Assembly (NCBI GenBank): GCA_037141055.1
Contig: JBAXDH010000002.1
Location: 20,923 to 84,922 of the forward strand
Length of the DNA: 64,000 bases
Source of the DNA: CAIVAT01 sp037141055
GTDB lineage: Bacteria; Bacteroidota; Bacteroidia; Bacteroidales; FEN-979
Reading direction: 5' to 3'
In this document: positions 52,721 through 61,447 of the stretch, one piece after another
Layout of the letters: the number at the start of each line of letters is the position of its first letter
How positions within the stretch are numbered: position 1 is the stretch's first letter
Made by a program: the position numbers and the translations under genes
Notes under the pieces: generated by a model
The model's database searches: none
What the model saw: the letters and a program-made list of their open reading frames with translations, nothing else
Told to the model about the DNA's origin: nothing

Positions 52721-52791
52721 GATTATTGTTATTCAGAGCCCTTGGTTATTCAATCCATTATGATTTTCTCACGAAGAAAATTGTATTTTGT

Positions 52792-52823
52792 TTTGCATAT
52801 AGAACAATATTATAGTATATTTG
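52792..52823 (+). promoter_or_regulatory. Consensus promoter of the DUF4143 ATPase gene
   Basis: TTTG at 52792-52795 and TATATTTG at 52816-52823 with a 20-base spacer, the best match to the Bacteroidota consensus in the window. The ATG is 21 bases further on. Confidence 0.75.
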
Positions 52824-52844
52824 TACCACAAATAGAACAAAATA

Positions 52845-54095
52845 ATGAACAAGGACATTGTCAAGAAAATAATCCTGGAGAACCAGCAGCGTATTCCCGC
52901 GTTGTCAATAATAAAAAGGGACTATACTGTTGATTTGGAAGCCAACTACATTTTCACCGGTCAGCGCAGGGCCGGTAAGACGTATTTTCTCTTCAGCCTG
53001 ATCCGGGACATGATTAAACTTGGCACTTCCATTCAAACGGTGCTTTATATCAATTTTGAAGACGAAAGGCTGATCGGGTTCGATGTTTCGGAGTTCGATG
53101 GCATCCTGGAGAGTTACCAGGAGATGTTCGCCCACAAACCAATACTGTTTTTTGATGAAATACAGATTATCGGCGGGTGGCAGAAATTTGTCAGGCGCAT
53201 GGCCGACAGCGGTTTTAAAATCCATATAACCGGAAGTAATTCGGAGATGCTCAGTAGTGAAATGGCTTCAACTTTGGGAGGAAGGTTTATGGTGATGGAG
53301 ATTGAAACCTTATCATTTAAGGAATTCCTGTTGTTTCATGGAGTTGTCCCGGAAGCGAACCTTGAATTCTCACCCGGAAGGTTTGAGGTGATACGATTGT
53401 ACGAACAGTATTTCTCGCAAGGCGGATTTCCCGAGCTCATTAAATTCAATGAAAAGAAAGAAAACCTGAGCAATCTCTTTCAGAAAGTTTTTCTCGGCGA
53501 TATTATTGCACGTTACCAGGTAAGGAATCCTTATGCATTGCGCCTGCTGATCAAAAAACTGGCTGAGAGTACGATGGATGAAGTTTCGTATACACGGATG
53601 CGGAATATTTTAATCTCAACAGGCTCACAGGTTGGCACAGCTACTTTGATTGAATATGTAAAGTATCTTGACGAAACTTTTCTGATCAGTCCGCTGCTCA
53701 ATTTCAATGCAAAAATCAGCAGCCGGGAAGCGAAGAAAAAGTACTATTTCAGAGACAATGGGTTGTTATCGTTGTTTCTGATAGAACCCGCATCATTTCA
53801 GCTTGCAACTTTGGTTTTTAATACGTTGCGTAAAAGTTACGGGGCCAGCCTTTTCTATCTTCGCAATGGTTATGAAATTGACTTTTTTATTCCCGGTGAA
53901 GCCTTGATCCAGGTGTGCTACAGTCTGAGTGAACCGGCTACACGGAAGCGTGAAACCTCTGCCCTGCTTCAGGCATTTGCTAAAAACCCGGTTAAAAACC
54001 TGTTCATTATTACTTATCAAACGGAAGAAGTCCTTGTTGAACACGGTGTCAATATCCATGTAATTCCTGCATGGAAGTGGCTGCTGCGGGAGTGA
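52845..54095 (+). CDS. AAA ATPase with DUF4143 domain
   Basis: A 416-residue protein. Walker A is GQRRAGKT (residues 39-46), Walker B ILFFDEIQ (near 98-105), and a sensor region reads FKIHITGSNSEMLSSEMA. The C-terminal half is DUF4143 (RYQVRNPYALRLLIKKLAES, then FYLRNGYEIDFFI, which looks like a degenerate nuclease-type strand). Such proteins are very common in Bacteroidota, vary between strains, and have no firmly known role. It has a consensus promoter and sits in a small accessory patch with an ORF6N gene. Confidence 0.88.
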   Translation: MNKDIVKKIILENQQRIPALSIIKRDYTVDLEANYIFTGQRRAGKTYFLFSLIRDMIKLGTSIQTVLYINFEDERLIGFDVSEFDGILESYQEMFAHKPILFFDEIQIIGGWQKFVRRMADSGFKIHITGSNSEMLSSEMASTLGGRFMVMEIETLSFKEFLLFHGVVPEANLEFSPGRFEVIRLYEQYFSQGGFPELIKFNEKKENLSNLFQKVFLGDIIARYQVRNPYALRLLIKKLAESTMDEVSYTRMRNILISTGSQVGTATLIEYVKYLDETFLISPLLNFNAKISSREAKKKYYFRDNGLLSLFLIEPASFQLATLVFNTLRKSYGASLFYLRNGYEIDFFIPGEALIQVCYSLSEPATRKRETSALLQAFAKNPVKNLFIITYQTEEVLVEHGVNIHVIPAWKWLLRE

Positions 54096-54399
54096 TGCTT
54101 TCTCTTTTAACAGTCAGCCCGAATATGATGCCATCAACAGGCGGTTGGCCGGGAAAATCTCCCTGGCTGATCATGCTCGCGACGATAAATTCTTTCATGT
54201 ATCGGACCATCCAATTCGAAAGCGGGTATCCCGAATTGCAAGACAATTGTAAATCAGTTTTAAGAAATTGTGAAGAAAATTTCCTGGTTTCTGGTATTAC
54301 CTTTTAGCAAAAATCCGGATTAAGCAGAAAGTACAATTTGGTTTCTACAGATGAAATTGAACAGTTACCTGTCTTATTTGCGACCTCAAACCGGAAAAT
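54096..54399. other. Gap of 304 bases without a recognisable gene
   Basis: Two overlapping short frames, 54071-54307 (+) and 54049-54246 (-), occur here but neither looks like a known protein. No clear hairpin or promoter core was found. The stretch may be decayed coding sequence between two accessory genes. Confidence 0.4.
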
Positions 54400-54915
54400 A
54401 TGCAAAATTCATTGATAAAGTCTGATTATCAGACATTAATATACGAATTTCGAGGATATAAAGTCATGCTTGACTTTGACTTAAGTACACTTTACAGCGT
54501 TGAAACCAAGCGGCTCAAAGAACGTGTGAGGCGCAATCTGTCAAGGTTTCCGGAAGATTTCATGTTCGAACTCAGCATCGATGAGTTTGAATCTTTGAGG
54601 ACGCAAATTGCGTCCTCAAAGCGGGGAGGAAGCAGATATGTTCCAATGGCTTTTACAGAACAGGGTGTTGCGATGCTTTCAACAGTCCTGAATTCTGAAA
54701 AAGCGATTCAGGTAAACATTGAGATCATGAGAGCTTTCGCCAATTACAGGGCATTATTGGTCGACAGCAAAGATTTCAGGCGGGAGTTGAAAGGGCTTGA
54801 CGATAAAATAACCCAGATTTTCAAGTTTCTTCTGGAAAAGATTGATGCACTCAGTCAGAAGCACATCAATACCCAACGCAAGAAAATGGGTTATAGAAGA
54901 AAAGATGAAGAATAG
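54400..54915 (+). CDS. ORF6N-domain DNA-binding protein
   Basis: A 171-residue protein. The ORF6N domain covers about residues 8-95: EFRGYKVMLDFDLSTLYSVE, RLKERVRRNLSRFPEDFMFE and YVPMAFTEQGVAMLSTVL. The remainder is a coiled, basic tail (KHINTQRKKMGYRRKDEE). ORF6N proteins come from phage antirepressors and are widespread in Bacteroidota chromosomes as single accessory genes. Its target is unknown. Its stop codon is 1 base from the end of the convergent MutS-like gene. Confidence 0.88.
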   Translation: MQNSLIKSDYQTLIYEFRGYKVMLDFDLSTLYSVETKRLKERVRRNLSRFPEDFMFELSIDEFESLRTQIASSKRGGSRYVPMAFTEQGVAMLSTVLNSEKAIQVNIEIMRAFANYRALLVDSKDFRRELKGLDDKITQIFKFLLEKIDALSQKHINTQRKKMGYRRKDEE

Positions 54916-54916
54916 T

Positions 54917-56734
54917 CTATAACTTGTGCTCTTCCTCAAGGATAATCCCCATATTTTTCATCAGGAATGAGGCATTGAGGTTGCGGCAAACGCCCGGTGA
55001 AAGTTTGTAGTCGATTTCCATTTTGTCGCCGGTGATCCGGATCTCAAAACAGAGGTTCCTGATGTTTTCAGGATAATGGTTGACCAGTTCACCCAGGGCA
55101 AGATCATGGGTGGCAAACAATCCGGCAAGTTTGTATTTCATCAGTTGCCTGATCAGGGCGATCGATCCGGTTTGTTTATCGGAGGAGTTGGTTCCCTTTA
55201 GGATCTCATCCAGCAGTATAAGCTTTTCCCGGCCGGCTTCGAGGTCGGTGATGATCTCCTTCAGCCGCCTCAGTTCGGCATAGAAGTATGATTCCCGCTT
55301 TGCCAGCGAATCATTTGTGCGGATGCTGCTGTGAATTTCAATGGGATAAAAAATGAGTTTTTCAGCAAAAACAGGGGCCCCGGTCATGGCCAGCAGCAAA
55401 TTGGTACCGATGGTGCGCAGGAAGGTACTTTTCCCCGACATATTGGCCCCGGTGATGATGCGGAACTGGTTCCAGCCCGTGATGTCAATGTCGTTGGTGA
55501 CGCATATTTCCGATGAGATAAGCGGATGCCCGATCTTTTCCGCGATGAACTGAAACCTGTCGCTCACGGGCACCGGGTAAGCATAACCCGGATTATTGAA
55601 TGCATAGGTTCCGAGGCTGGAAAGCGCGTCGAATTCGGCCAGGATCGCAAACCATTCCGGCACCAGGTTGCGGTTAGCAACTCGCCATTTCTCCACTGCC
55701 ATCAACACATGAATATTGAACATGAACAACCCGTTCATGATCACCGAAACCAGCAGGTTGAGGTTGGCATCCATCATGTTCAGCAGTTCCGACAGCCGTT
55801 TGATCAGTTTACCCGGTATCATCCCCGCCTTCGGGGAAAGACCATCCTGCAGTTTCCTGTTAAACTCCGCCGCGAATGTTGTTTCAGTTGCGAGTGTCAG
55901 TGCCATGGCATATTTTCTAAGGATATCAACCTGTGAAGTGACTGCCTGGTGAACGGCCATGGCTTTGCGGCCGTAAGCAAAAACGACCATCAATTGCAGC
56001 AATACCATGAAAACTGGAAACTGGACGGGTATGATTCCGAAAGCCGACAACAGGATTGAGCCTGATGTAACAGCAGGAAGCAGGAATGACAATACTTTCA
56101 CGTACCGGGCACCCGGCATGCCCGAAGGGTCATTCAGCCAGTCTTTGAGGGCGGCCAGATCCACCAGCGAGGTTTGCTCCTCCACGAAGATCAGCTGAAG
56201 TTTCTGCCGGAATTCAATATCAGCCGCAAGTTCTGCAACCGCCTGCTGACGGGCCCGAATTTCATCCCTGTATGAATATGCACGGCTGAAATAATCGGCC
56301 AGTTTTTCCTTCCCGAAAACGGTGGAAGTCCGGTTCAGATACTGGAACAACGAACCCGTTCCGAAGATATCGAGGTCGAACGTATACGGGTGCTCCTGGC
56401 TGACAAATTCATTCCCGGGATTAAACGCTGAAAAATCATGTTGCAATGCAGGCAATTCCTGTTCATTGATTTTAATCATGCGTTGAAGCCGGAGAATTTT
56501 CCGTTTCAGGATGGTATCGTACCAGCCGGCAGCCAGGAAACCGCCGAAGAATGATACTGACGAAACAATAAAAAAAAGTCCCGGGAATTTAAATGCATAA
56601 AAGATGGAAAAGCCGGTAAGGATAAAAAGTGTCAATCGGAGCCATGGTATCCAGCGGAGTGGTTTTCGCAACCGGTCGATCCCGGCGGAAAATCCAGCTA
56701 TACGTTGCATATAAATGGATACAAGGGTGCTCAT
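54917..56734 (-). CDS. Membrane-anchored MutS-like ATPase
   Basis: A 605-residue protein taken from the ATG at 56734 (MSTLVSIYMQRI), which clears the stop codon of sufD; the upstream start at 56830 would run through it. Two hydrophobic helices lie at about residues 32-70. The C-terminal MutS ATPase domain has Walker A ITGANMSGKST near 430, Walker B LILLDEILKGTNS, and GLFATHDLALGEL. The mismatch-binding N-terminal domain of MutS is absent. This membrane MutS-like family is known in Bacteroidota, but its role is not. It follows sufD by 22 bases and is probably in the suf transcript. Confidence 0.85.
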   Translation of the reverse strand: MSTLVSIYMQRIAGFSAGIDRLRKPLRWIPWLRLTLFILTGFSIFYAFKFPGLFFIVSSVSFFGGFLAAGWYDTILKRKILRLQRMIKINEQELPALQHDFSAFNPGNEFVSQEHPYTFDLDIFGTGSLFQYLNRTSTVFGKEKLADYFSRAYSYRDEIRARQQAVAELAADIEFRQKLQLIFVEEQTSLVDLAALKDWLNDPSGMPGARYVKVLSFLLPAVTSGSILLSAFGIIPVQFPVFMVLLQLMVVFAYGRKAMAVHQAVTSQVDILRKYAMALTLATETTFAAEFNRKLQDGLSPKAGMIPGKLIKRLSELLNMMDANLNLLVSVIMNGLFMFNIHVLMAVEKWRVANRNLVPEWFAILAEFDALSSLGTYAFNNPGYAYPVPVSDRFQFIAEKIGHPLISSEICVTNDIDITGWNQFRIITGANMSGKSTFLRTIGTNLLLAMTGAPVFAEKLIFYPIEIHSSIRTNDSLAKRESYFYAELRRLKEIITDLEAGREKLILLDEILKGTNSSDKQTGSIALIRQLMKYKLAGLFATHDLALGELVNHYPENIRNLCFEIRITGDKMEIDYKLSPGVCRNLNASFLMKNMGIILEEEHKL

Positions 56735-56756
56735 AGTGGCATTATTCGCAGCTCCT

Positions 56757-58166
56757 TTATATTCTGCTGAGGTCGATCTGAAACTCCACCGGGTGTTCCG
56801 GCGTACTGCAGTGAAGCACACATTGTTCACAAATCTGGAGCTCCCCCTGCAGCCGTTTTTTCACCATATCTTCGATCCGCTGACGAAGTTGCGGGATGGC
56901 GATCTTCTTCACGATCTCATCGGCAAATGCGAACATCAGCAACATGCGGGCGGTTTCCTCGCCGATGCCTCGCTGGCGCAGGTAGAACATGGCATCCTGG
57001 TCGAGCTGGCCGGTTGTGGAACCATGCGAGCATTTTACATCGTCGTTGTATATCTCCAGGAACGGCTTCGAGTTCACCCTGGCAGTATCGGTGAGCAAAA
57101 TATTCTTATTGCTCTGGCGGGCATCGGTCTTCACGGCGTTGCGTCGAACCAGCACGTGACCGTTGAAGATTGCGTGCGCATGTTCATCCAGGATTCCCTT
57201 GAATGTTTCATTGCTGGTGCAACCGGGAAAAGCATGATCAATAAAAACGTTGTTGTCGACATGTTGCCTGCCGTCCATGAGATAAATGCCAAAAATATTT
57301 GCATTCCCTTGCGGGCCGTTGAAATGCACCCTGATGTTGTTCCGGATCAGTCTGCCATTGAGCGAGATATAATGCGACTCCAGGTTTGAAGATGCCCCGA
57401 GGCGGAAGTACACCGAGCTGATAAGCGTACTGTTGTTGTTGAGATTCTGAAGTTTGTAATGATCCATCACTCCATTTTCGCCAACATGGATTTCCGTCAC
57501 AATGTTCGAAAAACTGGCCTGGTGATTATACGAATCATCGCAGTGGACCAGTGAAAGCTTTGCATTGGCACCAACCACGATAAGGTTGCGCGACTGCAGG
57601 AAAAGGTTCTCATCATGGTGAATCACATTGATGAGCTGCACAGGTTTCGGGCTTTTCACATTGTCGGGAACGTAGATGAACACCCCGTCAAGTGCAAATG
57701 CCGTATTCAGTGCTGTGAAACCTTCAACGGCATCATCGGCAATGGTTCCATAATACTTTTCAATCAGCTGAGGATATTTCTTTCTGGCTTCGGCCAGGCT
57801 TCCCATGATGATCCCGTTGCCAAGTTCCATCAGCGGGACATCTTTTGAAACATACCAGCCATTCAACAAGCCGATTACGGCCGTATCGAGGTGCGGGATG
57901 TTGCAGCGGAAAACCTTTTGGGCGTCAACCTCCTCAAAGGGATTCAGATGATAATCATATCCGTGCCTGAAGCTTTCTTCAAGATTGGTCAGACGCCAGG
58001 ATTCAATACCGGTACCCGGGAAACCCAGTTTTGAAAACGAATCAAACGCCTTCTCACGGATTCCGGCAAGGGCCGCCGTATCATTTATTGCCAGGGACTT
58101 CCTGTTCTTTTCGAACAGGCCGATAAACCTTTCCGCAGTGATTGTTTCTTTGGTTTGGGGTTGCAT
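56757..58166 (-). CDS. sufD: SufD, Fe-S scaffold subunit
   Basis: A 469-residue beta-helix protein that forms the SufBC2D scaffold with SufB and SufC. Conserved marks include SRNLIVVGANAKLSLVHCDD, HFNGPQGNANIFGIYLM, the cluster-site region VKCSHGSTTGQLDQDAMFYL and the C-terminal RQRGIGEETARMLL. Third gene of the sufBCD operon, 59 bases after sufC, with a GC-rich hairpin in between. Confidence 0.93.
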   Translation of the reverse strand: MQPQTKETITAERFIGLFEKNRKSLAINDTAALAGIREKAFDSFSKLGFPGTGIESWRLTNLEESFRHGYDYHLNPFEEVDAQKVFRCNIPHLDTAVIGLLNGWYVSKDVPLMELGNGIIMGSLAEARKKYPQLIEKYYGTIADDAVEGFTALNTAFALDGVFIYVPDNVKSPKPVQLINVIHHDENLFLQSRNLIVVGANAKLSLVHCDDSYNHQASFSNIVTEIHVGENGVMDHYKLQNLNNNSTLISSVYFRLGASSNLESHYISLNGRLIRNNIRVHFNGPQGNANIFGIYLMDGRQHVDNNVFIDHAFPGCTSNETFKGILDEHAHAIFNGHVLVRRNAVKTDARQSNKNILLTDTARVNSKPFLEIYNDDVKCSHGSTTGQLDQDAMFYLRQRGIGEETARMLLMFAFADEIVKKIAIPQLRQRIEDMVKKRLQGELQICEQCVLHCSTPEHPVEFQIDLSRI

Positions 58167-58193
58167 TGCTCACGTATTTACCTCACCCCCCGG

Positions 58194-58217
58194 CCCCCTC
58201 TCCCACGGGAGAGGGGG
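58194..58217. repeat. GC-rich hairpin between sufC and sufD
   Basis: Arms CCCCCTCTCCC and GGGAGAGGGGG are perfectly complementary; with the 2-base turn AC the stem closes as about 10 bp. It is part of a longer CCTCACCCCCCGGCC element (from 58181) related to stretches at 59016 and 63971. Confidence 0.7.
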
Positions 58218-58225
58218 AGGGTGTG

Positions 58226-58978
58226 CTACTTTTGTTCTTGTTTTATCCAGTCGTACCCTTTTTCCTCGAGTTCGAGCGCCAGTTCTTTTCCGCCTGATTT
58301 AACGATCTTCCCTTCGAAAAGCACATGAACAAAGTCAGGCACGATGTAATCGAGCAGGCGCTGGTAATGGGTGATGACCACGAAGGCATTGTCGCTGCGG
58401 CGGAGTTTGTTCACGCCATTGGCAACAATGCGAAGTGCATCAATATCAAGTCCTGAATCGGTTTCATCCAGGATGGCCAGCATGGGTTCGAGCATGGCCA
58501 TCTGGAAAATTTCATTCTTTTTCTTTTCACCCCCTGAAAATCCCTCATTTACAGAGCGGTTGGTAAGGTTTGAAGTGATCTCAACGAGCCTTTTCTTTTC
58601 TTCCATCAGGCGGAGAAAATCACCGGCGGGCAACGGATCAAGGCCTTTGAACTTACGCACCTCATTCACTGCCGTGCGCATAAAGTTGGTGATGCTGACG
58701 CCGGGAATTTCCACCGGGTACTGGAATCCCAGGAATATCCCCTCCCGGGCGCGGTCTTCGATGGATAGCTTCTGCAGGTCTTTCCCCTGGTAGAGAATTT
58801 CCCCGGCCGTAACATCAAACACTTCCCGGCCGGCTATCACTGAAGCCAGTGTGCTTTTCCCGGTTCCGTTCGGGCCCATGATGGCGTGTACTTCGCCTTT
58901 GTTCACCTCCAGGTTGACTCCCCGGAGAATTTCTTTGCCGTTGATGCTGGCGTGAAGATTTTTAATTTGTAGTAGCAT
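58226..58978 (-). CDS. sufC: SufC, ABC-type ATPase of Fe-S assembly
   Basis: A 250-residue ATPase (start MLLQIKNLHASI at 58978, preferred over 58999). Walker A is GPNGTGKSTLASV, signature FSGGEKKKNEIFQMAML, Walker B LAILDETDSGLDID. It powers the SufBCD scaffold in the cytoplasm and has no membrane partner. Second gene of the operon. Confidence 0.95.
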   Translation of the reverse strand: MLLQIKNLHASINGKEILRGVNLEVNKGEVHAIMGPNGTGKSTLASVIAGREVFDVTAGEILYQGKDLQKLSIEDRAREGIFLGFQYPVEIPGVSITNFMRTAVNEVRKFKGLDPLPAGDFLRLMEEKKRLVEITSNLTNRSVNEGFSGGEKKKNEIFQMAMLEPMLAILDETDSGLDIDALRIVANGVNKLRRSDNAFVVITHYQRLLDYIVPDFVHVLFEGKIVKSGGKELALELEEKGYDWIKQEQK

Positions 58979-59015
58979 GTAAATAAATTCAAAATGCAAA
59001 AATAAAAATGCAAAG

Positions 59016-59039
59016 ACCTCTCCCCCCGGGGGTGAGGTT
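59016..59039. repeat. GC-rich palindromic element between sufB and sufC
   Basis: ACCTCTCCCCCCGGGGGTGAGG is a near palindrome that reaches the sufB stop codon. Its left half is almost the same as the elements at 58181 and 63971. Confidence 0.6.
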
Positions 59040-60495
59040 AACCAACACTCCCTTCGAGCGAAATTGACAATAGTTTCTGTGCTTCCACCGCGAATTCCAT
59101 GGGAAGCTGTTTCAACACTTCTTTCGCGTAGCCGTTAACGATCAGGCCGATGGCACTTTCGGCCGAAATTCCACGCTGCTGACAGTAAAAAAGCTGGTCT
59201 TCTGAAATTTTCGAAGTGGTTGCTTCATGCTCCACGATCGATGATTTATTGTCTACCTGGATATAAGGAAAAGTATGTGCCCCGCAACTGGCGCCCAGCA
59301 GCAGGGAATCGCACTGACTGTAATTTCGCGAATTAACGGCGTTCTTCGAAATCCGGACCAGCCCGCGGTATGAATTGTTGCTCTTTCCTGCTGAAATTCC
59401 TTTGGAAATGATAGTGCTCCTGGTGTTCTTGCCAAGATGCATCATTTTCGTGCCGGTATCGGCCTGCTGGTGGTTGTTGGTAACTGCAACCGAATAAAAC
59501 TCGCCCACCGAATGATCACCCAGCAGGATGCAGCTTGGGTATTTCCAGGTGATGGCCGATCCGGTTTCAACCTGTGTCCAGCTGATCTTGGAATTGCTTC
59601 CCTTGCAGATCCCACGTTTTGTTACGAAATTGTATATCACCCCGACCCCGTTTTTATCACCGGGATACCAGTTCTGAACTGTCGAATATTTCACTTCGGC
59701 ATCCTTCATCGCCACAATCTCGACGATGGCGGCATGAAGCTGGTTTTCATCACGCTGCGGCGCGGTACAGCCTTCCATATAACTCACATACGCCCCTTCT
59801 TCGGCCACGATCAGCGTGCGCTCAAACTGCCCGGTATTGGCGGCATTGATGCGAAAATAGGTCGAAAGTTCCATGGGGCAGCGAACTCCTTTAGGAATAA
59901 AACAGAATGAGCCATCACTGAAAACCGCGGAGTTAAGGGCTGCAAAATAGTTGTCGGTATGCGGAACCACCGAACCCATGTATTGTTTTACCAGGTCGGG
60001 ATGGTTTTGAACCGCCTCGCTGAAGGAACAAAAGATGATTCCATGCTTTGAGAGTGTTTCGGAAAAGGTGGTTTTGACCGAAACGCTGTCGATCACAGCA
60101 TCCACTGCCACACCGGCCACACCCGCCAGTTTTTTCTGTTCGTCGAGCGATATGCCAAGCTTGTTGAATGTCGCCAGCAACTCCGGATCGACCTCATCGA
60201 GGCTTGAAAGCTCCTTCTTTTTTTTAGGGGCCGCGTAGAAGATGATTTTCTGGAAGTCAATCGGCTCTATTTTCAGATGTGCCCATTCCGGCTGCGACAT
60301 GGTGAGCCAGTGACGGTAAGCCTTCAGCCTGAATTCAAGCATGAACCCGGGTTCATTTTTTTTGCCGGAGATATAGCGGACAGTGTCTTCAGAAAGTCCA
60401 ACGGGCGCAAATTCTGTATCGATATCCGTGACAAAGCCGTACTTGTAATCACCCTGGGTGACTTCATCCAGGATCTTGTTTGCGTCGGATGCCAT
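59038..60495 (-). CDS. sufB: SufB, Fe-S scaffold subunit
   Basis: A 485-residue scaffold subunit. Signatures include GVAGVAVDAVIDSVSVKTTF, SFCFIPKGVRCPMELSTYFR, AYVSYMEGCTAPQRDENQLH and the C-terminal QCDSLLLGASCGAHTFPYIQ with conserved cysteines. It is the first gene of sufBCD, with a good promoter 18 bases upstream. Confidence 0.95.
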   Translation of the reverse strand: MASDANKILDEVTQGDYKYGFVTDIDTEFAPVGLSEDTVRYISGKKNEPGFMLEFRLKAYRHWLTMSQPEWAHLKIEPIDFQKIIFYAAPKKKKELSSLDEVDPELLATFNKLGISLDEQKKLAGVAGVAVDAVIDSVSVKTTFSETLSKHGIIFCSFSEAVQNHPDLVKQYMGSVVPHTDNYFAALNSAVFSDGSFCFIPKGVRCPMELSTYFRINAANTGQFERTLIVAEEGAYVSYMEGCTAPQRDENQLHAAIVEIVAMKDAEVKYSTVQNWYPGDKNGVGVIYNFVTKRGICKGSNSKISWTQVETGSAITWKYPSCILLGDHSVGEFYSVAVTNNHQQADTGTKMMHLGKNTRSTIISKGISAGKSNNSYRGLVRISKNAVNSRNYSQCDSLLLGASCGAHTFPYIQVDNKSSIVEHEATTSKISEDQLFYCQQRGISAESAIGLIVNGYAKEVLKQLPMEFAVEAQKLLSISLEGSVG

Positions 60496-60512
60496 TGATC
60501 AATAATTTAGAA

Positions 60513-60542
60513 CAAATCTAGTCATATTTTGTGTTTCGGCAA
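60513..60542 (-). promoter_or_regulatory. Promoter of the sufBCD operon
   Basis: TAGATTTG core at 60513-60520 and TTG at 60540-60542 on the minus strand with a 19-base spacer, a good Bacteroidota promoter. No IscR- or Fur-like site could be recognised. Confidence 0.7.
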
Positions 60543-60596
60543 GGGCCTGCACATTGTGAGGCAAAGATACATTAATTTAGGTATTGGAATGCTTGA

Positions 60597-60842
60597 TTAG
60601 AAAAAAAGGCGGACAGGCGGACAGGCGGACGGGCTTTCACAATTTTTTCCAAGGATGGCGATATCATTTGTGTTGTCGGTTCCAAACACCGTTTCATTGG
60701 GGGAGATCACACCCCGGGCTTTTTTCTTATAGGTCCCCCGCTGAACCTCGTACCCTGTGATCATGGCTTCGCGCCTGAACTGGTAGGTGGTGTAGGAGGT
60801 AACGCTGTATACCTTCCTCCCCGACCGGGTTATGTTCTCAAT
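60597..60842 (-). pseudogene. Possible gene remnant ending in a tandem repeat
   Basis: A frame open from 60842 to the TAA at 60597-60599 reads about 80 residues, including KVYSVTSYTTYQFRREAMIT, GYEVQRGTYKKKARGVIS and NETVFGTDNTNDIAILGKN, which looks like real protein. There is no good start codon: a TAA lies right before it and the first ATG is within the segment. The end runs through the RGGCGGAC repeat (CPPVRLFF). It may be the C-terminal scrap of a lost gene. No family recognised. The rest of the gap 60496-60959 holds the suf promoter and AT-rich sequence. Confidence 0.4.
60607..60630. repeat. Three units of the 8-bp RGGCGGAC tandem repeat
   Basis: Three exact AGGCGGAC units, after a run of seven A. 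Same unit as at 3753, 12813 and 36088. Confidence 0.85.
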
Positions 60843-60959
60843 TTAGCAGGAATACCTGTCAACCCATAATTATTAACAATCTGATTTTGTAAATCAAAAT
60901 GTTTTAATTTCGTCGGACAGATTTCAGGATCGATATTGATTTTAAAGTAACTGGTTACC

Positions 60960-61304
60960 ATGGAAATAACAGGAAAAGTCATTAAACTATTAGCACTTCA
61001 GACGGGTGCGGGGAAGAACGGAACCTGGAAAAAACAGGAATTTATCCTTGAAACTTCCGCCCAGATACCGCGGAAAATCTGTTTTTCACTCTGGGGCGAT
61101 AAAATTGACCAGTTCAAACTTGCGGAAGGCGATGACGCCGAAGTTTCCTTCGACCTGGAGAGCCGCGAATTCAACAGCAGGTGGTATACCGAAGCCAAGG
61201 CATGGAAGATCGTAAAAAAAGGCGCCGGGCAACCGGTTCCGCCGGAGCAGGAGCCCCTGCCGGGCTATTATGAAATGCCTTCCGACGACGGAATGCCGTT
61301 TTAA
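60960..61304 (+). CDS. DUF3127 protein (OB-fold, possible single-strand DNA-binding)
   Basis: A 114-residue protein starting MEITGKVIKLLALQTGAGKN. The body (TWKKQEFILETS, KICFSLWGDKIDQFKL, FDLESREFNSRWYTEAKAWK) matches DUF3127, a Bacteroidota family with an OB-like fold. The acidic, proline-rich tail ends PSDDGMPF, like the acidic tip of SSB, which recruits partner proteins. A role in DNA or RNA handling is inferred only. It is followed 41 bases later by a tiny lysine-rich gene. Confidence 0.85.
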   Translation: MEITGKVIKLLALQTGAGKNGTWKKQEFILETSAQIPRKICFSLWGDKIDQFKLAEGDDAEVSFDLESREFNSRWYTEAKAWKIVKKGAGQPVPPEQEPLPGYYEMPSDDGMPF

Positions 61305-61345
61305 TACGCGATAAACCAATTGTATTAACCTTAATACCAATCGTT

Positions 61346-61447
61346 ATGTCAAAAGGACAGGATCAGAAAAAAGAGGCCAAGAAAGAGCCAACCAAAACAC
61401 TGAAAGAAAAAAGGCTGGAGAAAAAAGAAAAGAAAGCCAAGAAGTAA
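61346..61447 (+). CDS. Tiny lysine-rich protein (33 residues)
   Basis: An ATG frame of 33 codons reads MSKGQDQKKEAKKEPTKTLK and EKRLEKKEKKAKK. About 45 percent of residues are lysine, with many glutamates. I recall similar short MSKGxxxKK proteins in other Bacteroidota, but cannot confirm it. It is probably cytoplasmic and could bind nucleic acid. It lies wholly opposite the last 28 codons of the DEAD-box helicase gene. The helicase tail there is all F, S and L, as expected for the antisense of lysine codons, which supports this small gene as the selected frame. Confidence 0.55.
   Translation: MSKGQDQKKEAKKEPTKTLKEKRLEKKEKKAKK

Noticed and set aside
54049..54307. Short frames on both strands between the DUF4143 and ORF6N genes
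   Set aside because: They overlap each other, have no recognisable motif and no promoter core; neither can be supported as a gene.
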